This document shows positions 8,520-15,908 of a stretch of DNA of 64,000 bases, piece after piece. Where the stretch lies: the NCBI RefSeq assembly GCF_001815865.1, contig NZ_KV822203.1:131773-195772 (forward strand), given 5' to 3'. The notes beneath the pieces are model-generated. The model had not been told where the DNA came from and made no database searches. It worked only from the letters and a program-made list of their open reading frames with translations. Both the position numbers and the translations under genes were made by a program. The DNA is from Abiotrophia sp. HMSC24B09 (GTDB taxonomy: Bacteria > Bacillota > Bacilli > Lactobacillales > Aerococcaceae). Each line of letters begins with the position of its first letter. Positions within the stretch are counted from its first letter, which is position 1.

Positions 8520-9050
8520 TTACTGGCCTGAATCCTTGAGGACATGTTCCATCAGGATGGTATCGTAGTAGCGGCCGCCACGGGCCACGCGTTGCGTCAG
8601 TCGACCCCGCTCCTGGAAGTCGAACTTCTTATAGAGGCCGATAGCTGGCAGGTTGTCCGCAATGACTTCTAGATGCAGGACTCGCAGTCCTACCCCCTGG
8701 GCAAAGTCCAGCATGGTCTCCATTAAGAGGGAGCCAATGCCATAGCCCCAATACTCGGCGATCAGGCAGACCCCGATTTCGGCCACATGAGCTTGCGCCG
8801 GCAGTCCTTGAGGCTGAACCGTCGCAAAGCCTACCAGCTGACCATCCACTTCGCTAACTAGCATGAGGGCGTGGGGATGCTGGTCATATTGCTCGATGAT
8901 GGTGACTTGTGCCTCCACATCATCGGCATTATCGGCTAGGACCACATAGGGTGACTCCTGGCGAATCTGGCTCAACATACCCAAAATAGCACGAGCATCG
9001 CCGACTTCTGCCTGGCGAATAATGACTTCTACATCCTGCTTATCTGGCAT
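8520..9050 (-). CDS. GNAT family N-acetyltransferase
   Basis: The 176 residues form one GNAT domain that would transfer acetyl from acetyl-CoA to an amine. Motif A reads EIGVCLIAEYWGYGIGSLLM (about 91-110), the acetyl-CoA loop being the Q/G-x-x-G-x-G/A variant YGIGS. Motif B follows as LHLEVIADNLPAIGLYKKFDFQERG. The substrate is unknown. It sits directly after tsaE and overlaps it by 11 bp; tsaE is often next to rimI in other bacteria, but this protein looks more like a general PhnO/RimI-like acetyltransferase than a ribosomal one, so I give no symbol. The start follows AAGGAGGTAAGCGACC. Confidence 0.85.
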   Translation of the reverse strand: MPDKQDVEVIIRQAEVGDARAILGMLSQIRQESPYVVLADNADDVEAQVTIIEQYDQHPHALMLVSEVDGQLVGFATVQPQGLPAQAHVAEIGVCLIAEYWGYGIGSLLMETMLDFAQGVGLRVLHLEVIADNLPAIGLYKKFDFQERGRLTQRVARGGRYYDTILMEHVLKDSGQ

Positions 9051-9525
9051 GGTCGCTTACCTCCTTGCTCCATTGGCTCAACCATTCTGGCTCCTGGCCC
9101 CCCACCCATTGGATGGTCAAGACCCGGTCGTCGACCTCTTGACCGTATGAGAGTGCCAGGTCAAGATAGGCCGTCGGGAGTTCCCTTTCGATAAATTGAG
9201 CCCACTCCACTAGGACCAAGTCGCCCTGCTGGCGATAGGAAGCCAAGTCCACCGTATCGGCGCCCCCTTCTTCCAGTCGGTAGGCGTCAATATGAATGAG
9301 ACGAGGTGCCGCCTGGCCTTCCAAGTCATATTCTTTCACAATGGTATAGGTGGGACTCTTAATTGCCCGCGCAATCCCTAGCGCCTTGCCCAGTCCTTGG
9401 GTAAAGGTGGTCTTGCCCGCCCCCAGATCCCCTTCCAAGCGAATCCAGGTTCCTGCAGGTAAGACGGGAGCCAGGCTGGCTGCCAAGGCTTGGGTGTCTT
9501 GGGCTGAATGGGTCTCTACTCTCAT
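9040..9525 (-). CDS. tsaE: tRNA threonylcarbamoyladenosine biosynthesis ATPase TsaE
   Basis: TsaE is the P-loop ATPase that works with TsaB and TsaD to form t6A37 on ANN-decoding tRNAs. The Walker A motif is EGDLGAGKTTFTQGLG (about residues 31-46); the family's SPTYTIVKEY and HIDAYRLE blocks follow at about 58 and 74. I choose the ATG at 9525 (161 residues) because AAAGGAG lies eight bases before it and the family starts there; the in-frame upstream ATG at 9561 has no comparable site. It is the first gene of the tsaE-GNAT-murB unit. Confidence 0.95.
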   Translation of the reverse strand: MRVETHSAQDTQALAASLAPVLPAGTWIRLEGDLGAGKTTFTQGLGKALGIARAIKSPTYTIVKEYDLEGQAAPRLIHIDAYRLEEGGADTVDLASYRQQGDLVLVEWAQFIERELPTAYLDLALSYGQEVDDRVLTIQWVGGQEPEWLSQWSKEVSDHAR

Positions 9526-9692
9526 GACGGCACTCCTTTTGACATGATATATTTCCTTCATTATATTATAACCAAAAGCCCGTCAAGACGGAAATAATAT
9601 GCTAGCTAATCCGGTTACAATTGCGAAAGATTTGACTTTCCGCCTGATTCTTGGTAACGTATAGGTAACTACACTTAATCAGGAGGGATCGT

Positions 9693-10271
9693 ATGAAAAA
9701 CAAACGATTAGCACTTGTACTTGCGGCGATTGTCTTCTTAATTGCGATTATTATTGCCTTGTGGGCTATTTTATCAGGGGTATTGAAGGGCAACCAACCA
9801 AGTCCTCAAGTATCCGGCTCTAACATTGCCCAAGTTGTCTCATCTTCAGAATCTAGCTCTTCTGTTGCTTCTAGCTCTTCCGCTAGCACTTCTAGCGAAA
9901 GCCAAAGTAGCGAATCCAAAGCTTCTGGCGAAGAAAAATCTACCACCGTTACCTTCAAGTTCTATGTACACGGCGAAATCATCGGTAGCTTTGATGTACC
10001 AAATGCCGCTGGTAAGACCGTCTTCGAAGCAATGAAATCCAACAAGGAAATCCGCTTCAACTACAATGAAGAAGAACAAGTCATCGACAACTTCTTCGAC
10101 AACGTCAACGACGGCGAAAACACCTGGGTTTACCTCTTAAATGGCCAAGTGGCAGATCACGGGGCTAAAACTCAAGTCCTCAAAGCCGGCGACTCTATCG
10201 ACTGGTACTTCGGCACCATCGACGAAATCCCAACCTCTATTATTCCAGCCTCAGACGCTGAAGCTGAATAA
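9693..10271 (+). CDS. Membrane-anchored DUF4430 domain protein
   Basis: The 192-residue protein has an N-terminal signal anchor (RLALVLAAIVFLIAIIIALW), a Ser/Glu-rich low-complexity linker at about 35-85, and a C-terminal globular domain. That domain (TFKFYVHGEIIGSFDVP, VFEAMKSN, NTWVYLLNGQVADHGA, DSIDWYFG) matches the DUF4430, transcobalamin-C-like, beta-grasp pattern. No lipobox cysteine is present, so it is probably held by the uncleaved helix with the domain outside. DUF4430 domains are often found with cobalamin or surface-binding proteins; the ligand here is unknown. The ribosome binding site is AGGAGGGATCGT. A weak promoter TTGACT-17-TAACGT may lie at 9632-9660. Confidence 0.75.
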   Translation: MKNKRLALVLAAIVFLIAIIIALWAILSGVLKGNQPSPQVSGSNIAQVVSSSESSSSVASSSSASTSSESQSSESKASGEEKSTTVTFKFYVHGEIIGSFDVPNAAGKTVFEAMKSNKEIRFNYNEEEQVIDNFFDNVNDGENTWVYLLNGQVADHGAKTQVLKAGDSIDWYFGTIDEIPTSIIPASDAEAE

Positions 10272-10289
10272 TCTCATAGTAGACAAAGT

Positions 10290-10326
10290 AAAAGCGAGCC
10301 AGCCCAGTGCTGCCTCGCTTTTTTGT
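10290..10326 (+). terminator. Terminator of the DUF4430 gene
   Basis: AAAGCGAG (10292-10299) pairs with CTCGCTTT and is followed by a T-run. Confidence 0.8.
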
Positions 10327-10346
10327 GTGGTTTCTTTTTGGCTTAT

Positions 10347-10591
10347 GAGCTTTCGACTCAGCTTGAGCCCTTTTCAGGGCTTTCTCGCCGAGCTAGTGGT
10401 CCACTCGACAGAGTGGGCCACTGGCTCACGACTTTTGGACCGATTTGCGCCTTTATCCAGGCTTCCGCCCCGAGCTAGTGGTCCACTCGACGGAGTGGTC
10501 CACTGGCTCTCGGCTTTTGACTCAGTTTGCCCCTTTTTCCAGGCTTTCTCGCCGAGCTAGTGGTCCACTCGACGGAGTGGACCACTGGCTC
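10347..10591. repeat. 82-bp minisatellite, three copies, each with a 38-nt palindrome
   Basis: Three 38-nt near-perfect inverted repeats start at exactly 10390, 10472 and 10554, a constant period of 82 bp. Each arm is GAGCTAGTGGTCCACTC (17 nt) around a 4-nt CGAC/CGAG-type centre. The spacers between them are also related (ending CAGGCTTTCTCGCC or similar), and a partial spacer precedes copy 1 from about 10347. The array fills the gap between two convergent genes, one ending at 10271 and the other at 10625. The two larger ORFs across it are by-products of the repeat. Hairpin RNA from either strand could block read-through between the convergent genes. Confidence 0.9.
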
Positions 10592-10624
10592 TCAGCCTTT
10601 CCTCTGTTTCCGCCATCAGCGCAC

Positions 10625-11956
10625 TCAGCTGCGGCGAAGGCGCAGGCCTTTTGGATAGTAGTTCTTGAGCACTTGGCCGGTGACCTTGGCGAAGCCTAGG
10701 CCGTTGCCGCCCGCTAGGACTTGGTACCAGCCATTTGGTTTGTCCTCTGCCAAATCGACCGTCTCGCCGGCTAGGTAGCGGGTGACTTGCTCTTCGGGCA
10801 GGGCCACCTGACTAACTGTCTCGTCCGGACGCAACGCCAGGCCCAGAGCAAAGCTCGGCTCGAAGCGTTTCTTCTTGAACTCGCCCAAATGCAGACCTTT
10901 GTGAGCAATCCGTAATTTGCCTAAATCCGGCAGACCCTCTGGCAAGAGATAGAGATGGTCGCCAAAAGTCTGGAGAATGCCCGGCAAGGTCACAATCAAA
11001 TGACTAGCCGCAAAGTCCTGCCAGAGCTTGAGCTGCTCAGCCGTCACTTTGGCTTTGAGTGGCTTGAATTTACGGGACTTGCTTTCAGTCTCCTGCCCCT
11101 CATAGCAGAACTTGGCCACAAACTGCCCCTCGCCCCGGAAATGTTGCGGATACATGCGGGCCGTCTCAGCATAAGACAGGCCCGGCACCATGCCATTGAG
11201 CTTAGGCACCTCAAGCAAGGTCAGCGGATAGTGTTCCAACAACCAAGCCACGATGTCCTCATTTTCCTCAGGCGCCCAAGTGCAGGTCGAATAAACCAAG
11301 GTCCCACCCGGCTTGAGCATGAGTAGCGCCTGCTCCAGAATTTCTCGCTGCAGCGCCGCACACTGGCTAGGATATTCCGGCGTCCAGTAGTCCATAGCCT
11401 CAGCCTGCTTGCGGAACATGCCCTCGCCTGAGCAGGGTGCATCCAGTACAATCAGGTCAAAGTAAGCCGGAAAGACCTGGGCCAAGCGCTCTGGCGACTC
11501 ATTGGTTGCCACCACATTGCGGGCCCCGAAGCGCTCCAGGTTCTCAGCCAGAATCTTGCTGCGCTTGGGATGTATTTCATTGGCTACCAAGAGGCCTTGG
11601 TTATCTAAGTATGACAGCAAATGGGTCGACTTGCCCCCAGGAGCAGCTGCCAAGTCCAGGACCTTGAGCCCTGGCTGGGGCGCGGCTGCCTGACCCACCA
11701 TTTGAGCGGCTGGCTCCTGAGAATAGACCAAGCCCGTCACATGGGCGGTCGAGCTGCCTGCCACCTTGCCATAGTAGCCCCAAGGGGTGCCCGGCATAGG
11801 CTGGGCTGATTCAGGCAAAGCTGACTGACTAGCCTTTAGAGGGTTGACCCGGAAGCCGGACTCCGCCTCTAACTTAAAGGAATCCAGGAAGGCCTGCCCC
11901 TCCTCTGGGCCCAATAGGGCTAAATATTTTGCTTGAAATCCTGCTGGAAATGTCAT
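10625..11956 (-). CDS. rsmF: 16S rRNA (cytosine-C5) methyltransferase, RsmF/YebU type
   Basis: This 443-residue RsmB/NOP2-family enzyme would methylate a cytosine of rRNA using S-adenosylmethionine. The SAM loop is VLDLAAAPGGKSTHL (99-113). The two catalytic cysteines sit in DAPCSGEG (172-179) and STCT (223-226). An N-terminal extension and a C-terminal RNA-binding part (about 290-443, PUA-like in this group) match the Gram-positive RsmF form. The start at 11956 follows AAGGAGGCCGGTC. The exact target base is not determined by sequence alone. It converges on the DUF4430 gene across the repeat array. Confidence 0.88.
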   Translation of the reverse strand: MTFPAGFQAKYLALLGPEEGQAFLDSFKLEAESGFRVNPLKASQSALPESAQPMPGTPWGYYGKVAGSSTAHVTGLVYSQEPAAQMVGQAAAPQPGLKVLDLAAAPGGKSTHLLSYLDNQGLLVANEIHPKRSKILAENLERFGARNVVATNESPERLAQVFPAYFDLIVLDAPCSGEGMFRKQAEAMDYWTPEYPSQCAALQREILEQALLMLKPGGTLVYSTCTWAPEENEDIVAWLLEHYPLTLLEVPKLNGMVPGLSYAETARMYPQHFRGEGQFVAKFCYEGQETESKSRKFKPLKAKVTAEQLKLWQDFAASHLIVTLPGILQTFGDHLYLLPEGLPDLGKLRIAHKGLHLGEFKKKRFEPSFALGLALRPDETVSQVALPEEQVTRYLAGETVDLAEDKPNGWYQVLAGGNGLGFAKVTGQVLKNYYPKGLRLRRS

Positions 11957-12035
11957 GACCGGCCTCCTTATGTCTTCTCATTTTATTGTAGCGGGATAAA
12001 GTAGCAACTGCAAGCCCAAAAGGCCCTCCCAAAGA

Positions 12036-12064
12036 CAAAAACACCCTGCCCTCAGGCAAGGTGC
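12036..12064 (-). terminator. Terminator of the secreted protein gene
   Basis: CACCTTGCC and GGCAGGGTG form a hairpin followed by TTTTTG on the minus strand. Confidence 0.8.
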
Positions 12065-12072
12065 TTAGGAGA

Positions 12073-12684
12073 CTATTCTTTAACGAAAGAGACCTGATCC
12101 AACTTAAAGCCCTGATCTGAGACCTCGGTCAAGGTCAGGACTTCTTCACCTAGTAGGCGAACCCGAATCGTGCCTTCTGACTGGCTCAGTTCTGGCTTCG
12201 TTAGCCGCAGATAGATAGTCCCTGTCTCTCTAACATGGGCGTAAAGACCGGACACCTGATTCTCCAGGACTTCTACCATCTTATCTGGTTCTACTTCTTG
12301 GCCTAGGGCTTTCTGATAGGCGGCCACATCCAGCCCCAGTTCTTGGCGCGTTTTCTCGATTTCCTGGCTAGTCATGCCGGGTTTAATCTTCTTAGCTAGC
12401 GCTCGCTGGTTGACGGTCATTAAAGTTTGGAAGGCTTGACTTTGCTTAGCTAGTTGCTCAGCATCAATCTCAAGCTCCATACCGGTGTCCGTGACACTTA
12501 CCTTCTTAACGAGATGGGCAGATTGCGCTTGATAAGTCCCTGACAAGGCATTAGACTGAGCCAGGGCTAGACTAGGCGTGACAAGGGATAAGACTAGCAT
12601 GAAAGTTGCTAGAAGTGAATAAAATAAGGTCCGCTTGCTTGCGTACTGACGATTGGCTGCTAGGGTATAGTGCGTATGGTTCAT
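12073..12684 (-). CDS. Secreted protein of unknown function
   Basis: I do not recognise this 203-residue protein. It has a long signal peptide: a basic N-region (NRQYASKR), then LFYSLLATFMLVLSLV and a likely cleavage after LALAQ or ALA-Q. The mature part is acidic and helical in character (KIKPGMTSQEIEKTRQELGLDVAAYQKAL), with a beta-rich C-terminus; DUF1310-like proteins of streptococci are one possible relative. The chosen ATG at 12684 has an ideal AGGAGGAAATACT upstream; the ATG 30 bp further out does not. It follows a 20-codon ORF by 33 bp and may share its transcript. Confidence 0.7.
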   Translation of the reverse strand: MNHTHYTLAANRQYASKRTLFYSLLATFMLVLSLVTPSLALAQSNALSGTYQAQSAHLVKKVSVTDTGMELEIDAEQLAKQSQAFQTLMTVNQRALAKKIKPGMTSQEIEKTRQELGLDVAAYQKALGQEVEPDKMVEVLENQVSGLYAHVRETGTIYLRLTKPELSQSEGTIRVRLLGEEVLTLTEVSDQGFKLDQVSFVKE

Positions 12685-12717
12685 AGTATTTCCTCCTAAC
12701 TCGCTAGATACCATAAA

Positions 12718-12780
12718 TTAAGAACAATAATAGCCAGTGCTATTGAGGGAATTGACATTAAGCGACCTAGTTTCTTTCAT
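12718..12780 (-). CDS. Candidate 20-residue peptide, possible leader of the secreted protein
   Basis: The ATG at 12780 is preceded by AAGAGGTGAATTTA, a good ribosome binding site, and opens a 20-codon frame ending in TGYYCS. A TATAAT lies about 40 bp upstream on the minus strand. It ends 33 bp before the secreted protein start. It could be a leader peptide, a secreted or modified peptide, or chance. It has no signal sequence and one cysteine, next to the C-terminus. No relative is recognised. Confidence 0.35.
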   Translation of the reverse strand: MKETRSLNVNSLNSTGYYCS

Positions 12781-12859
12781 TAAATTCACCTCTTGCTTTA
12801 ATGTTTTTTTCATTATACACCAGTGTCAAGTATTTTGGAAGCCCTTTTTTAAATTAAAC

Positions 12860-12888
12860 TTGTATTTGGCTCCTAAGCCCTTTAGAAT
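12860..12888 (+). promoter_or_regulatory. Promoter of the membrane protein gene at 12915
   Basis: TTGTAT (12860-12865) and TAGAAT (12883-12888) are separated by 17 bp, with GGGAGGTGG following at 12898. Confidence 0.6.
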
Positions 12889-12914
12889 TTAAGATAAGGG
12901 AGGTGGCGCATACT

Positions 12915-13406
12915 GTGAAAGGTCATATCAAGCAAAAACTCTATAGTCTGGCCAGCGGCGAATTAGTTGCCCTTGCCGTCTTCTGGCTCAATTTCTTCCT
13001 TTTCAAAAAACGGTTAACCACGCCACAAGCCCTGATTTCCATTGCTTACCCCCTCCTGCTAGTCAGCCTTATCTTGCTACAAGGTTCCCTTTATTGGTGG
13101 ATTCTAATCAAGCGCCTTCGCAAGCCCAACTTTGCGATTAAGCAGACAGGCCGGATTTATGGCCTACTCAGACAAGTAGACCTCATCCTATTAGTCCTCG
13201 GCATGCCAATCATCCTAATTGAGTTCAGCTCCTGGCCAGTTAGCCTAATAGCAGTAGCCATTTGGCTGTTCGCTCTCATAGAGTGGGTTAACTACTTTCA
13301 CTGGCAACTATCATACAGCCTCAATCCCCTGGTTCTCTTAAGTAAGGTGGCAAAGAGGAAACTTAGAAAGAGCAAAATAGCCAAGGAAATTGACAAATCT
13401 AAATAA
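12915..13406 (+). CDS. Four-helix integral membrane protein of unknown function
   Basis: This protein of about 163 residues contains four hydrophobic stretches (near 20-36, 46-66, 90-113 and 115-135) and a basic C-terminal tail (KVAKRKLRKSKIAKEIDKSK). I recognise no family. I prefer the GTG at 12915 because GGGAGG is 10 bases upstream; the GTG at 12903 would overlap that site. It has its own promoter and terminator and lies 390 bp before the peptide ORF. Immunity or sensing for the neighbouring exporter is one possibility, with no direct support. Confidence 0.6.
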   Translation: MKGHIKQKLYSLASGELVALAVFWLNFFLFKKRLTTPQALISIAYPLLLVSLILLQGSLYWWILIKRLRKPNFAIKQTGRIYGLLRQVDLILLVLGMPIILIEFSSWPVSLIAVAIWLFALIEWVNYFHWQLSYSLNPLVLLSKVAKRKLRKSKIAKEIDKSK

Positions 13407-13426
13407 GCGCCCAAAAAGGCAATCAG

Positions 13427-13457
13427 CAGTAAATCACTTACGATTTACTGTTTTTTT
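13427..13457 (+). terminator. Terminator of the gene at 12915
   Basis: CAGTAAATC (13427-13435) pairs with GATTTACTG (13442-13450), followed by seven T. Confidence 0.9.
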
Positions 13458-13792
13458 GTCAAAACGTGCAGCTGGCTACCCTTAAGCTTAGCCTTTAACC
13501 TGAATGATTTCTCAGCCACTCTCTCTTATTTGAGGTATGTCATCAATCTAATGATATACACACATAATTAGATTACCAATATAAATAGATTTGATTTTCT
13601 AACTTTTCCTTGTATAATACTAGTAAACCTATGTATCTGACTCCCTAGTCTTACTTGAAAGAAGTGATACCCATGACTCAATTTAACTAGGTCACTTCCT
13701 TGAAACAAAGGATGTGCCTTAAACTTATTTACAATGCTAGTCGTCATCGATCAACACTTATAATAGTCATCACGATGAACGGAGGTTTATGC
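13458..13792 (+). promoter_or_regulatory. Long leader region before the 67-residue peptide ORF
   Basis: A promoter TTGATT (13591-13596), 16-bp spacer, TATAAT (13613-13618) lies 175 bp before the peptide start. Downstream, AAGTGA (13663 on) and TCACTT (13690 on) could pair and enclose a five-codon ATG...TAG frame at 13673-13690 that has a GAAAGAAGTG site before it. The region may be a regulatory leader; I see no known riboswitch. Confidence 0.5.
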
Positions 13793-13996
13793 ATGTCGAA
13801 TTTTGCTTTCTATGGATTCCTTAATCATGACTCAAAGCATCCTTTGTCTAACATGATTTGGGTTAAAGATTCAGTGACTCAAACAAACAATGGGAAGGTA
13901 GCATTTCATACTAGTAAGGATGTGGCTAGTCTATCTGAAAGCTACTCTTCCCCAAATCACTCCTACGACTCAGGGAATCTGACTCAAGCGCGATAA
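13793..13996 (+). CDS. 67-residue peptide upstream of an ABC exporter, candidate export substrate
   Basis: The ATG at 13793 is preceded by CGGAGGTTTATGC, one of the best ribosome binding sites in the window. The product starts MSNFAFYGFLNHDSKHPLSN and continues as a polar, Ser/Thr/Asn-rich, cysteine-free chain ending GNLTQAR. It has no Sec signal peptide. It stops 20 bp before the exporter, so the two are probably co-transcribed. A leader-containing precursor exported by the neighbouring ABC protein is the natural hypothesis. No modification enzyme or protease is adjacent, and without cysteine it cannot be a lanthipeptide. An in-frame extension to 13700 has no ribosome site. Confidence 0.55.
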   Translation: MSNFAFYGFLNHDSKHPLSNMIWVKDSVTQTNNGKVAFHTSKDVASLSESYSSPNHSYDSGNLTQAR

Positions 13997-14016
13997 GCTG
14001 CTTGAGCCTATAATTT

Positions 14017-15789
14017 ATGAGCCTATTTTCTACTTTCACATCCTATATGTCGCTCTACTACAGCAGTCTTCGTTTTGTCTGGCAGGCAGCGGGTGGCTTA
14101 GCTCTGGGGCTTTTGATTACTATTCCCCTACAAGCCTTACTGCCTTCCCTGACGCTCTATCTGATTAACCAGCTCATGAATGAACTGGCAAGTGGTAGCC
14201 AAGAAGGAGTCTGGCTCCTATTAGCTTGGGGGCTAGCTTTCATACTGGGCAATGCCATGACCCCTCTCAACCTTTATTTACAGGGGCGCTTGACTGACCA
14301 ATTAACCTTTGCCCTTAATGATCAGATAATGAAAAAGGCGGAATCTATTCAGACCTTGGCTTGGTATGAAGACCATGACTTCTACAATAAAATTGATTTA
14401 ATCAGTTCAGAAGCCAGTTGGCGTCCAGTCAATCTGCTAGTTTTCGGGACCAGTCTCATCAGCAATGCCCTCTTGGTGATTTCCATGTTCGCCCTCCTCA
14501 GCCAATTCCATTGGCTGATTGCGGTGGTCTTAATCATGGTGCTGATTCCTCAAGGTCTGATGGCTTATCGGATTCAGCAACAGGCCTTTGAAACCTTGGT
14601 TGCTAACAGTGAGGATTCGCGCAAACTAAGCTACTACGCGAGCCTTGTACTGACAGCAGACTATATCAAGGAAGTCCGTCTCTATCATTTGCATGGCTAC
14701 TTCCAAAATAAGTATCGGCAAATTTTCAGCCAAATACGCTCCGCAGTTCAAGGCAACCGACGGCGTCAGCTCTGGCTCTCAACTGCCTTTCTAGTAGTGA
14801 CTGGCCTTGTCAGTGTCCTGAGCTTTGCCTATCTTGTTCAAGGGGTCAAGTCCGGACTCTTCGCCGTGGGCGCTATTATGATTTTTGCGACTGCAATCAC
14901 CTACACCATTCAAGGTGTCAGCCGCTTGGTAGAGGATTCGAGCTTGCTCTATGATACGCTCCTCTATATGTCTAATTTCTTTGACTTCTTGGAACTTGAG
15001 GAAGAAACCAGTTTTGGAAATCAAGAAGTTCCGAGTGAATTTGACTCACTCGAATTTCAAAATGTCAGCTTCACTTATCCAGGCGCAGATAAAGCCACCC
15101 TGTCCCAAGTCAGCTTTGACATAGCACGTGGTCAAAAAATCGCCCTGGTCGGTGAAAATGGGGCCGGCAAGTCTACCTTAATCAAACTCTTGTTAGGATT
15201 CTATCTGGCGGATAAAGGTCAGGTAGAGTTTGATGGCCATAACATTTTGGACTTAGATATCGTCCACTACCGGCAACAGTTCAGCGCCGTCTTCCAGGAT
15301 TTCGCTAAGTTTGACCTGACAGCCCGAGAGAATGTGGCCTTATCACGAATTGACCAAGTCGATGACCCCCTTGCCTTGCAAGCTAGCCTGCAACGTGGCG
15401 GAATTGAAGAAGGCGACTTGCTAACCTTGGACCAAACCCTAGGCAAACGTTTTGAAGATTCCCGCGAGCTTTCGGGCGGCCAATGGCAAAAACTTGCCTT
15501 GGCACGTGCCTTCTATTCTCAAGCACCCATTCTCATCCTCGATGAGCCAACTGCTGCCTTAGATGCACGCGCAGAGAATCAACTTGTCACCAAGTTTCTT
15601 GAACTAGCGGAAAACAAGACTGTTCTCTTTGTCACACACCGCTTGGCCATGGTCAAAAAAGCCGATAAGGTATTAGTCCTAAAAGACGGCCAAGTCGTCG
15701 GCTTTGATCACCACGACCAGTTACTTCAGCATAACGCCTACTATGCTGATTTGTATGCCCTACAGGCAGATTTGTATCGGGAAGAATAA
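14017..15789 (+). CDS. ABC exporter (fused membrane and ATPase domains), NisT-like
   Basis: The 590-residue half-transporter has a six-helix membrane domain (about 1-330) and a C-terminal ATPase domain. Walker A is GENGAGKST (about 379-387), the signature LSGGQWQK (about 485-492) and Walker B ILILDEPTAALD (about 503-514), with the H-loop THR near 541. It works as a dimer at the cytoplasmic membrane. It lacks the N-terminal C39 peptidase of bacteriocin exporters; LSGGQWQ and the overall layout resemble lanthipeptide-type exporters (NisT/SpaT) and similar peptide exporters. The start has a poor ribosome site, so translation may be coupled to the 67-residue peptide ORF just upstream. Confidence 0.85.
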   Translation: MSLFSTFTSYMSLYYSSLRFVWQAAGGLALGLLITIPLQALLPSLTLYLINQLMNELASGSQEGVWLLLAWGLAFILGNAMTPLNLYLQGRLTDQLTFALNDQIMKKAESIQTLAWYEDHDFYNKIDLISSEASWRPVNLLVFGTSLISNALLVISMFALLSQFHWLIAVVLIMVLIPQGLMAYRIQQQAFETLVANSEDSRKLSYYASLVLTADYIKEVRLYHLHGYFQNKYRQIFSQIRSAVQGNRRRQLWLSTAFLVVTGLVSVLSFAYLVQGVKSGLFAVGAIMIFATAITYTIQGVSRLVEDSSLLYDTLLYMSNFFDFLELEEETSFGNQEVPSEFDSLEFQNVSFTYPGADKATLSQVSFDIARGQKIALVGENGAGKSTLIKLLLGFYLADKGQVEFDGHNILDLDIVHYRQQFSAVFQDFAKFDLTARENVALSRIDQVDDPLALQASLQRGGIEEGDLLTLDQTLGKRFEDSRELSGGQWQKLALARAFYSQAPILILDEPTAALDARAENQLVTKFLELAENKTVLFVTHRLAMVKKADKVLVLKDGQVVGFDHHDQLLQHNAYYADLYALQADLYREE

Positions 15790-15809
15790 GGAGCCTGTAA
15801 AGTATAAAG

Positions 15810-15858
15810 GAGCCTCAAAAGCTGGATCTTAGGTCCACCTTTTGAGGCTCTTATTTGT
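15810..15858 (+). terminator. Terminator of the exporter gene
   Basis: GAGCCTCAAAAG (15810-15821) and CTTTTGAGGCTC (15839-15850) form a perfect 12-bp stem followed by TTATTTGTTT. Confidence 0.88.
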
Positions 15859-15908
15859 TTGAAGCCAGCCCAATCGGCCTTCTTCATAAAAAGGGTGGGC
15901 ATGCTCAC

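Noticed and set aside
10390-10591. CRISPR array
   Set aside because: Repeats are perfect long palindromes, spacers are similar to each other, only three units exist and no cas genes are near.
10141-10699. Two plus-strand ORFs of 139 and 84 codons across the minisatellite
   Set aside because: They are composed of the 82-bp repeat and its palindromes, lack ribosome sites, and run into the 3' end of the rsmF gene.
13673-13690. Five-codon frame MTQFN as a gene
   Set aside because: Too short to call a product; mentioned only as part of a possible leader.
13793-13996. Lanthipeptide precursor
   Set aside because: The peptide has no cysteine and no LanM/LanB/LanC gene is present.
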